DNA from: Flavobacteria bacterium BBFL7
GTDB taxonomy: Bacteria > Bacteroidota > Bacteroidia > Flavobacteriales > Flavobacteriaceae
Reading direction: 5' to 3'
DNA length: 64,000 nt
Assembly: GCA_000153385.1 (NCBI GenBank)
Contig: CH672374.1
Span: 2,339,691-2,403,690 of the forward strand
Shown: positions 17,571-24,790 of the stretch, one piece after another
Layout of the letters: the number at the start of each line of letters is the position of its first letter
Position numbering within the stretch: position 1 is the first letter of the stretch
Notes under the pieces: model-generated
Seen by the model: only the letters and a program-made list of their open reading frames with translations
The model's database searches: none
Told to the model about the DNA's origin: nothing
Position numbers and translations under genes: made by a program

Positions 17571-19190
17571 ATGGCAGAAATTGTAAACATGCCACGATTG
17601 AGCGACACCATGGAAGAAGGTGTAGTTGCAGCGTGGTTGAAAAACGTAGGAGATAAGGTTGAAGAAGGTGATATTCTTGCCGAAATTGAAACTGATAAAG
17701 CCACTATGGAATTTGAATCCTTTCAAGAAGGTGTTTTATTGCATATCGGTGTTCAAGAAGGGGAAACAGCTCCTGTAGATCAATTATTGTGTATCATAGG
17801 AGAAGAAGGAGAAGATATTTCTAGTCTTTTAAATGGTGATAATTCTACCAGTGAAAGTAAAGAAGATACTTCTAAGAAAGAAGAATCTAATGACTCTTCT
17901 GAAAACGATTCTTCAAATGATGAACTTCCTGAAGGTGTTATTATTGTTACTATGCCTCGTCTTAGTGATACTATGGAAGAAGGTACTGTAGCATCATGGT
18001 TAAAATCAGAAGGTGATACAGTAGAAGAAGGAGATATTCTAGCTGAAATAGAAACGGATAAAGCTACCATGGAATTTGAGTCTTTTAATGAAGGGACTTT
18101 ATTAAAGATAGGGATTCAAGAAGGTGAAACCGCTAAGGTAGATGCCTTGTTAGCAATTATTGGTCCTGCTGGTACAGATGTTTCTGGAATTAATTTGGAA
18201 GCAAGTGCAAAAGCGCCAGCTCCTAAAAAAGAGGAGAAAAAAGTAGAGGCTCCAAAGGCAGAGCCTAAAAAAGATAAAGCTCCAGTAGCAGCTTCTTCAA
18301 GTTCTAATGCTAATTCAAGTTCTAGTTCAAAAGGTGGTAGAATATTTGCTTCGCCACTTGCAAAGAAAATGGCTGATGATAAAGGAATCGACTTAAGTCA
18401 GGTTTCTGGATCTGGTGAGAATGGACGAATTGTAAAAAGTGATATAGTGAACTTTAAGCCTAGTGCAGGTGGAAGTGCTTCAGCAAGTTCATTTGTTGCG
18501 GTCGGGACAGAAACATTTGAAGAAGTTCCTAATTCACAAATGCGCAAAACGATTGCAAAGCGTTTGGGTGAGTCTAAGTTTACTGCACCACATTACTATC
18601 TAGGTTTAGATCTAGATATGGATAATGCAATTGCTAGTAGAAAAGCTATTAATGAATTGCCGGACACTAAAATCAGCTTTAACGATATGGTCATTAAAGC
18701 GGCAGCGATGGCGTTAAGACTACATCCTAAAGTAAATACACAGTGGACAGATAAAAATACTATTGTAGCAAAGCATATTCATGTAGGAGTTGCTGTAGCG
18801 GTAGATGATGGGCTTCTTGTTCCTGTGTTGCCATTTGCAGACCAGATGAGTATGCAGCAAATAGGTGCCAAAGTAAGAGAACTTGCAGGAAAAGCGCGTA
18901 ATAAAAAGTTACAGCCAGATGAAATGCAAGGCAGTACCTTTACAATCTCTAATTTAGGAATGTTTGGTATTACAGAGTTTACTTCAATCATTAATCAGCC
19001 TAATAGTGCAATCATGTCTGTAGGAGCGATTGTGCAAAAACCAGTAGTAAAGAATGGTCAGATTGTCGTAGGTAATGTGATGAAAATTACACTGGCATGT
19101 GATCATAGAACGGTTGATGGTGCAACAGGTGCAGCATTTTTACAGACGTTTAAATCGTATATAGAAAACCCTATAGTGATGTACGTATAA
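17571..19190 (+). CDS. pdhC: Dihydrolipoamide acetyltransferase (PDH E2)
   Basis: E2 is the core of the pyruvate dehydrogenase complex and moves the acetyl group to CoA. The 539 residues contain two nearly identical lipoyl domains (about residues 1-77 and 125-200), each with the lipoylated Lys in ETDKATMEF. Ser/Glu/Asp- and then Ala/Pro/Lys-rich linkers separate the domains. An E3-binding domain follows near 261 (FASPLAKKMADDKGIDLSQV). The catalytic domain carries the motif DHRTVDGATGAAFLQTF near the end. A strong terminator follows. Confidence 0.95.
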   Translation: MAEIVNMPRLSDTMEEGVVAAWLKNVGDKVEEGDILAEIETDKATMEFESFQEGVLLHIGVQEGETAPVDQLLCIIGEEGEDISSLLNGDNSTSESKEDTSKKEESNDSSENDSSNDELPEGVIIVTMPRLSDTMEEGTVASWLKSEGDTVEEGDILAEIETDKATMEFESFNEGTLLKIGIQEGETAKVDALLAIIGPAGTDVSGINLEASAKAPAPKKEEKKVEAPKAEPKKDKAPVAASSSSNANSSSSSKGGRIFASPLAKKMADDKGIDLSQVSGSGENGRIVKSDIVNFKPSAGGSASASSFVAVGTETFEEVPNSQMRKTIAKRLGESKFTAPHYYLGLDLDMDNAIASRKAINELPDTKISFNDMVIKAAAMALRLHPKVNTQWTDKNTIVAKHIHVGVAVAVDDGLLVPVLPFADQMSMQQIGAKVRELAGKARNKKLQPDEMQGSTFTISNLGMFGITEFTSIINQPNSAIMSVGAIVQKPVVKNGQIVVGNVMKITLACDHRTVDGATGAAFLQTFKSYIENPIVMYV

Positions 19191-19206
19191 CGTCATTAAT
19201 ATTAAT

Positions 19207-19239
19207 AAAAAAGCCGAATCTCACGATTCGGCTTTTTTT
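19207..19239 (+). terminator. Terminator of pdhA-pdhC
   Basis: A perfect stem AAGCCGAATC/GATTCGGCTT with a TCAC loop and a run of seven T, 16 bp after the pdhC stop. Confidence 0.9.
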
Positions 19240-19357
19240 ATTTATTGGAATTATAATTCAGTCTCAAGGTTGTCTAATTCATAATCCCAATAAATTAGCT
19301 CATAAGCAAACAAACAGAGCACAACAAAATACCTATCTTTAAACTTTAAAAAATATT

Positions 19358-20356
19358 ATGAAAAGAATTATACTCATACTTAGCATAGCTGTATTGATTG
19401 CTAGCTGTGGCAGTCAGAAAGAGGTTGCTAAATTAGAAAAAGCAACAGGTACGATGTCTAATGTGTTGCCTAAAGTTAAAATACCTAAGGCGAACGCTTC
19501 TCAAATAGCAACAGACGTAGCTTTCTTAGCAAGTGATGATTTGCAAGGTAGAGATACAGGATCAGAAGGTATCCTAGAAGCAGCAAAGTATTTACAAAAT
19601 CGTTTACATGAAATAGGGATACAACCATATAAAGGCGATTTCTTTGATGATTTTGATGCAAAAGGCACTAAAGCTTTTAATGTTGTAGGTATGTTACCTG
19701 GTACAGATGGAGTTTTAAAAGATGAAGTAGTCGTTATAGGTGCACACTACGATCATATTGGTTTTATGAAAGCAGTAGCTGGTGACAGTCTTGCAAACGG
19801 TGCAAACGATAATGCAACAGGAACAGCAAGTGTTTTGGCAATAGCACAAGCGTTAAAACAAATTGATTTTAATAGAAGAACTGTCGTTTTTGCTCTATTC
19901 TCTGCAGAAGAAAAAGGACTTCTAGGATCAAAACATCTTGCAAAACGTATGAAAGCCGAAAAAGAAAATGTTGTTGCTATGCTTAACTTTGAGATGATCG
20001 GTACACCTATGGTAGGTCGTGAATATATAGCTTACATCACAGGACACGATAAGTCCAACATGGCGAGTGTTTTTAATACTGCAAATAATAATAGACTAGT
20101 CACTGGTAAGTTAGATAAAGCAGTAGAGTATAATCTATTCATGCGATCAGATAATTACCCATTTTTTAATGAATTCCAAGTACCAGCACAAACTTTCAGT
20201 ACGTTTGACTTCACTAATTTTAAATACTATCACCAGCCTGGTGATGAAGTATCAGAAGTAAACGCTCCACATATGGCTGCTGTAGTGGATGCAGTAATGC
20301 CAGGTATTATGGCAGTAGTAAATAATGAACGTCTTAAGATGATGGCAAATGAGTAA
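19358..20356 (+). CDS. M28-family zinc peptidase, lipoprotein
   Basis: A 332-residue exopeptidase of the aminopeptidase type. A lipoprotein signal (LIASC, Cys about residue 17) places it in the envelope. The M28 zinc ligands are recognisable: GAHYDHIG near 128 (His), NGANDNATG near 148 (bridging Asp), SAEEKGLLGSKH near 184 (catalytic and metal Glu), MLNFEMIG near 208 and YYHQPGDE near 290 (His). Before the catalytic core, ASDDLQGRDTGSEG is a typical lead-in. The last 8 bp overlap the SDR gene, so the two are translationally coupled. Confidence 0.9.
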   Translation: MKRIILILSIAVLIASCGSQKEVAKLEKATGTMSNVLPKVKIPKANASQIATDVAFLASDDLQGRDTGSEGILEAAKYLQNRLHEIGIQPYKGDFFDDFDAKGTKAFNVVGMLPGTDGVLKDEVVVIGAHYDHIGFMKAVAGDSLANGANDNATGTASVLAIAQALKQIDFNRRTVVFALFSAEEKGLLGSKHLAKRMKAEKENVVAMLNFEMIGTPMVGREYIAYITGHDKSNMASVFNTANNNRLVTGKLDKAVEYNLFMRSDNYPFFNEFQVPAQTFSTFDFTNFKYYHQPGDEVSEVNAPHMAAVVDAVMPGIMAVVNNERLKMMANE

Positions 20357-21032
20357 AAATATCGTTATTACTGGTACCAGTCGCGGTATTGGATTTGAAC
20401 TTGCACAATTATTAGCTGGTGCTGGTCATCATGTTATTACGCTTTCGCGAAAAACAAGTTCCATAGAGGCCTTAGAGCGCAATAGTATCGTGTCGTTATC
20501 TTGTGATTTAACAAGTGAACAAAGTATTGCTGAATCTGCAAAAGCCATTCTGGCAAAATGGGACCACATAGATATCTTGATTCATAATGCAGGTATGCTA
20601 GTGAATAAGCCCTTTGAAGAATTAACAGCTCAAGATTTTCAAAACTGTTATGCGGTAAATGTATTTGGTGTTGCATCGTTAACGCAAAAGTTATTACCAG
20701 TAATGACTAAGGATTCTCATGTTCTTGCTATAAGCTCTATGGGTGGTGTACAAGGCAGTGCAAAGTTTCCTGGTCTTGCAGCTTACTCTAGTGCAAAAGC
20801 GGCCGTAATAACCCTTTTTGAACTTCTTGCCGAAGAATACAAAGAAAATGGACCATCATTCAATACACTTGCCCTAGGAGCCGTACAAACGGAGATGCTA
20901 GAAGAAGCCTTTCCTGGTTACAAAGCACCACTCACAGCCTCAGAAATGGCAGCCTATATTATGAACTTTGCCCTAACAGGAAATAAGTTCTATAACGGTA
21001 AAGTAATGCAGGTGAGTGCGAGTACGCCTTAG
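20349..21032 (+). CDS. Short-chain dehydrogenase/reductase (SDR)
   Basis: The 227 residues have the classical SDR core: ITGTSRGIGFELA (Rossmann glycine motif) at the N-terminus, CDLT near 53, HNAGMLVNKPFEELT near 79, SSMGG (catalytic Ser) near 129 and YSSAKAA (YxxxK) near 145. The substrate cannot be read. It overlaps the M28 peptidase gene (ATGAGTAA junction). A degenerate copy of the window palindrome encodes LSRK near residue 31. Confidence 0.9.
   Translation: MSKNIVITGTSRGIGFELAQLLAGAGHHVITLSRKTSSIEALERNSIVSLSCDLTSEQSIAESAKAILAKWDHIDILIHNAGMLVNKPFEELTAQDFQNCYAVNVFGVASLTQKLLPVMTKDSHVLAISSMGGVQGSAKFPGLAAYSSAKAAVITLFELLAEEYKENGPSFNTLALGAVQTEMLEEAFPGYKAPLTASEMAAYIMNFALTGNKFYNGKVMQVSASTP
20441..20452. 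repeat. Degenerate copy of the palindrome in the SDR gene
   Basis: The core TTTCGCGAAA is intact at 20443-20452 with GC on the left; the right-hand GC is replaced by AA. It encodes LSRK, as in porU and hpt-adk. Confidence 0.7.
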
Positions 21033-21096
21033 ATAATACTTCTTTATATTATTATGCAATTGTTTTGAATTCAATTATTGACCCATTTAAATTCAT

Positions 21097-22932
21097 ATGA
21101 GTAATACTTTTGGATTATTATTAATTGTAGTGCTGTTTAATTTAGTTTCTTGTAAAAGAAATGACAAATTCAGACTATCTCAATTTTCAGACTCTATTAC
21201 GAAGGACACAATTTATGAAAGTAATAAAGCTTTTAAATCTAACGACTCTTTAATAAGTAATTCTAAAATTTCAATTCCAGATTCTCTACTTATTAAGCAT
21301 TATCTAGCAGCTGCTAGATGGAGTAATAAAAGGAAAGATTTTGATAATACAAGTTTATATTATCAGAAAACTTTAGAAATAGCTATTTCAAATTCTACAA
21401 TAAAAGAAGATAGGCTAGTCTTAGAAATATTTAATTTTTATAGGCAATACAGAAGAAGTGGTGATTTGAAAGCTCTAGTTTATCAACTTGATAAGAAAAA
21501 GGACACAACTTTATCTTACAAGGCTTTTGTGCTTAACGTAAAAGAGTCTCAAGAGCTTATCGATAAAAATTTTGAAGCTTCATTATCTTTAAATAAAGAA
21601 CGTGTAAGGTTATTAACCCAACTGGATGCACAAGAACACATTAATGACGCGTTAATCAATAGAGTTCAGTACTATTACTATTATTTAAATGACAAGACTG
21701 AATCGTATAAACTTTTAGATAGTTTACTACTACATAAAAAAAAGTTCACTAAGAAAATGGTCAGTGACTTATATTCTAATTATGGTGTTTTTATGTTTTA
21801 TGATGGTAATTATAATAGGAGTTTGGAATTATATATAGACGCGCTACATTTTGCTCGTTCAGATTCCCTTAACCCCTTACAAGAAGAGGTTATCGCAACC
21901 AGTGTTGCAAATATTGTGGAAGTTCAAATTAAATTAGGGAACTATAATGAGGCAAAAAAGTATTTCAAAGAATTTTATAGTTTAGACCAAACTAAGCTTA
22001 ATAATGATATAAAGGCATCGGTTTTAAAATATCAGTTAAGATATACATATAGAACTAAAAAATCACTTATTGATTTAGAACAAGCTTTAGATTCTCTTAT
22101 TGCGTTTCACATAGACGATTATAAATCTAAAAGTGAATTAGAGTTAGAAGCTTTAAAAAGTTCTACGGAGAAAACTATTCTTCTAACTGAGCAGAATAAA
22201 CAATTTGAAGTTGAGCAGTTAAAAACTCAGGCAGGCTGGATAATTACGGTGGCTATATTCTTATTAGTAGCAGTTTTGCTTTATATTCTTTATCTTAAAA
22301 GAAATAATAATTTAAGGTTAAATGCTTTGCTTATGCAACAGCGGTTACTTAGGTCTCAATTAAATCCACATTTTACTTTCAATACTTTATATTCGATTCA
22401 GAATTTAATCATTTCGGATCATTCTAAAGCTTCTAAATATTTACAAAAATTCACAAGGCTTTTAAGAGGTGTTTTGGAAAATTCACTACAAGATTATGTG
22501 CAATTAGAGAATGAAATTTTAGCACTGGAAGAGTATCTACTCTTACAGCAATTAAGATTTCCGGATAAGTTTGATTATAATATTAAGTTTGTTGGTATAG
22601 ATATAGAAGACTTGGTTTATATACCACCCATGTTAATACAGCCATTTGTTGAAAATAGTTTAGAGCATGGTTTTAAAGATCTTTCTTATCAAGGCTTTGT
22701 TGAAATTACACTATCCTTAAATCTTAAAAAAGGAGAACATAAAATTCAATATATCGATTGTGAAATTGTGGATAATGGTTTAGGTTTCCAAGAAGATTAT
22801 AATAATAATAAACGATCTACTTCATTTCAATTAATAAATGATTTCATTAAAAAATCTACAGGTAAGGCGATTCAAATAAATTCAAAAAAATATGAAACAA
22901 TCGTTAGTTTTACTATTCCTGTAAAACAATAA
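21097..22932 (+). CDS. LytS/YehU-type sensor histidine kinase with TPR sensor region
   Basis: The 611-residue protein begins with a lipoprotein-like leader (VLFNLVSC, Cys about 19). A long helical region with TPR-like repeats (for example NYNRSLELYIDALHFARSDS, YNEAKKYFKEFYSL) runs to about 330. A coiled-coil linker and one membrane helix (WIITVAIFLLVAVLLYILYL, about 378-397) follow. The kinase part is His_kinase (LRSQLNPHFTFNTLYSIQNL, phospho-acceptor His about 430) plus an ATPase domain with N-box IQPFVENSLEHGF and G1 box IVDNGLGF. The usual Gly-rich G2 stretch is replaced by NKRSTSFQLINDF. It lies 8 bp before its response regulator gene. Confidence 0.9.
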   Translation: MSNTFGLLLIVVLFNLVSCKRNDKFRLSQFSDSITKDTIYESNKAFKSNDSLISNSKISIPDSLLIKHYLAAARWSNKRKDFDNTSLYYQKTLEIAISNSTIKEDRLVLEIFNFYRQYRRSGDLKALVYQLDKKKDTTLSYKAFVLNVKESQELIDKNFEASLSLNKERVRLLTQLDAQEHINDALINRVQYYYYYLNDKTESYKLLDSLLLHKKKFTKKMVSDLYSNYGVFMFYDGNYNRSLELYIDALHFARSDSLNPLQEEVIATSVANIVEVQIKLGNYNEAKKYFKEFYSLDQTKLNNDIKASVLKYQLRYTYRTKKSLIDLEQALDSLIAFHIDDYKSKSELELEALKSSTEKTILLTEQNKQFEVEQLKTQAGWIITVAIFLLVAVLLYILYLKRNNNLRLNALLMQQRLLRSQLNPHFTFNTLYSIQNLIISDHSKASKYLQKFTRLLRGVLENSLQDYVQLENEILALEEYLLLQQLRFPDKFDYNIKFVGIDIEDLVYIPPMLIQPFVENSLEHGFKDLSYQGFVEITLSLNLKKGEHKIQYIDCEIVDNGLGFQEDYNNNKRSTSFQLINDFIKKSTGKAIQINSKKYETIVSFTIPVKQ

Positions 22933-22940
22933 AATAAATA

Positions 22941-23687
22941 ATGAAAAAAGTTCTCATTATAGAAGATGAATCCCATGTGTCTGATCATATAAAGGATATT
23001 ATAAATAAAAATTTCGATCAATTGATTGAAGTTGTAGGGGTTTCTGAAAGCGTTAAAGACGCAGTAATTCAAATTAAAACTTTACGGCCACATATATTAT
23101 TGCTAGACGTAGAGCTGAAGGATGGCGTGAGTTTTGAAATTTTTAATCATGTCAATCATGACGGTATAGAATTGATTTTTATTACTGGATTTGACACAAG
23201 GGCTATTGAAGCTATTAAATTGGGTGCTCTTGATTATTTATTGAAGCCAGTGGATTCGTCAGAATTAGTGCCAGCAATTAATAAGGCAATTGATATGATT
23301 CAAAAAAATAGTTTTTTAAATCAATCTGTAATGGTCGATGTAGCACGATCCTATTACTTGGATAATGAAAATAAAAAAGTTATTTTAAGAACTGCTGAAG
23401 CTATTCATTTAGTATCAATTTCTGATATTTGTTTCTGTAAATCTGAGGGTAATTATACTACATTTCATATGTTGGATAATAAACAAATCATGATTTCTAA
23501 ACCTATGAAACATAGTTACAGTTTATTGCCCAAGCGTTTATTTATCAAGTGTCACAAATCATATGTCGTTAATAAGGATATGATAGAAACTTATTTAAAG
23601 TCAGGTGAATTGATGCTGAAAAACGGAGGTCTTATTCCTGTATCTGGTACCAATCGTGAATTTGTTTTAGGACAATTGTTTGGGTAA
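22941..23687 (+). CDS. LytTR-family response regulator
   Basis: A 248-residue DNA-binding regulator. The receiver domain (residues 1-120) has the acidic pair EDE at 8-10, the phospho-acceptor Asp56 in LLLDVEL, FITG (conserved Thr) near 81 and LLKPVD (conserved Lys) near 102. The LytTR DNA-binding domain (about 150-245) carries ICFCKSEGNYTTFHMLD, LLPKRLFIKCHKSYVVN and IPVSGTNREF. Together with the kinase upstream it forms a two-component system. Paired LytTR-like boxes before both downstream genes suggest that it controls them. Confidence 0.93.
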   Translation: MKKVLIIEDESHVSDHIKDIINKNFDQLIEVVGVSESVKDAVIQIKTLRPHILLLDVELKDGVSFEIFNHVNHDGIELIFITGFDTRAIEAIKLGALDYLLKPVDSSELVPAINKAIDMIQKNSFLNQSVMVDVARSYYLDNENKKVILRTAEAIHLVSISDICFCKSEGNYTTFHMLDNKQIMISKPMKHSYSLLPKRLFIKCHKSYVVNKDMIETYLKSGELMLKNGGLIPVSGTNREFVLGQLFG

Positions 23688-23711
23688 GGTACGATATATG
23701 AATTTGTAAAT

Positions 23712-23744
23712 AGAGTTTATGCATTTTCACTTATCGTTAATGCA
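23712..23744 (+). promoter_or_regulatory. Candidate paired LytTR binding site upstream of the lipoprotein gene
   Basis: Two boxes, GTTTATGCAT (from 23715) and GTTAATGCAT (from 23736), lie exactly 21 bp apart in the same orientation. Each matches the published LytTR box [TA][AC][CA]GTTN[AG][TG] in 8 of 9 positions (AGAGTTTAT, ATCGTTAAT), and two turns of the helix is the usual spacing for this family. The second box is 73 bp before the start codon of the next gene. Confidence 0.6.
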
Positions 23745-23808
23745 TTTAGTGAATAAGGTTTAATACTAATCATTAATTTACTAACCTAATCTTATTTAAA
23801 ATAATAAT

Positions 23809-24609
23809 ATGAAAACATTTTTTAAAGTAACTGTAATACTTTTTTTAGCTATCCATTCATGCTCTCCTGAAGATTCTGCTGATGAGATAGAGCCGCAATT
23901 CGGAGGAATTAAGACTATGATTTCAACAAATGAAAGGCAGGTGATTTTGAAATACAATAGTTTTATAGTGGCAAACCTTATGCTTCAAGATCAGCATATT
24001 AATCAGTTCAATATGATGATAAATCCTGTCGATAACACGATAAGTATGTCACAGTTTTTTGCGACAAGTAATTTTGAGCTTAAAAGTGATTACTATGAAG
24101 TACTAGATATATTATTGTCGTTTAAAAATGATGAAAATCCGGATACGCCGATAATTACGCCAATGCCAAGACCAATAGAGAATGATACAATTCCTGAATC
24201 TGACAATGGGTTAGGTTTTGTAAAAACTTCTCATACCTATATTCCGCTAGAATATTCTCTTGAGCTGCAAAATTACATTGGTGATGATACGATGACTACG
24301 TTAGAAAGAAGGAATGTTTTTATTCAAAAATTAATTACGGATAGATGCACTGAAATATACTTGCCTAATGGAGTACTTCAAACAGGATTGAACTCCATTG
24401 TAGCCGTTGGTCACCCTATGTCAAATGCAACAATGAATGAAGGTGTTGATTTTGATTTTTTAAATGCAAATGTTAATTCAGTCGATGTGTCAATATCAAC
24501 CGTTTTATCAGGAATAGATATAATACTTTCTAGACCCGAAGTGTCAAATTCTCTGAGCTGTGCTCCAGAGACAACTAATTTTATCGTCGGTTCATTTTTA
24601 CGTCATTAA
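23809..24609 (+). CDS. Lipoprotein of unknown function, probable LytTR target
   Basis: The 266-residue protein has a lipoprotein signal: MKTFFKVTVILFLAIHSCSP, Cys at about 18. I recognise no family. After a short acidic stretch there is a Met-rich segment (about residues 55-85), then a Pro/Asp-rich linker (PDTPIITPMPRPIENDTIPE, about 113-132), then a C-terminal region with two further Cys (TDRCTEIYL near 173 and LSCAPETTNF near 250) that could form a disulfide. It stands alone, with a LytTR box pair before it and a terminator after it, so it is probably a target of the adjacent two-component system. Confidence 0.7.
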   Translation: MKTFFKVTVILFLAIHSCSPEDSADEIEPQFGGIKTMISTNERQVILKYNSFIVANLMLQDQHINQFNMMINPVDNTISMSQFFATSNFELKSDYYEVLDILLSFKNDENPDTPIITPMPRPIENDTIPESDNGLGFVKTSHTYIPLEYSLELQNYIGDDTMTTLERRNVFIQKLITDRCTEIYLPNGVLQTGLNSIVAVGHPMSNATMNEGVDFDFLNANVNSVDVSISTVLSGIDIILSRPEVSNSLSCAPETTNFIVGSFLRH

Positions 24610-24629
24610 AATTCATTTAATGAGTATTT

Positions 24630-24658
24630 AAAAGCGCGTCGTATGATGCGCTTTTTTT
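24630..24658 (+). terminator. Terminator of the lipoprotein gene
   Basis: Stem AAAAGCGC/GCGCTTTT with a 10-nt loop and a run of seven T. Confidence 0.8.
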
Positions 24659-24688
24659 ATTCTCCAGTTGAAATGCTTTAGATATAAT

Positions 24689-24722
24689 CATGTTCATGAA
24701 TATAGTGCTACAGTTCATGAAT
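24689..24722 (+). promoter_or_regulatory. Candidate paired LytTR binding site upstream of the T9SS-sorted protein gene
   Basis: Two identical boxes, GTTCATGAAT (from 24692 and 24713), lie 21 bp apart in the same orientation. The second in context, ACAGTTCAT, is a 9/9 match to the LytTR box; the first, CATGTTCAT, is 7/9. The second box is 78 bp before the start codon, almost the same distance as in the 23.7-kb site. A near -7 element, TGAATTTG (24727-24734), follows. Confidence 0.6.
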
Positions 24723-24790
24723 CTTTTGAATTTGCGATAGCGGTATCTCATACTTTTAAAATATTAATAATCTTTTAATCTTTAAATATT

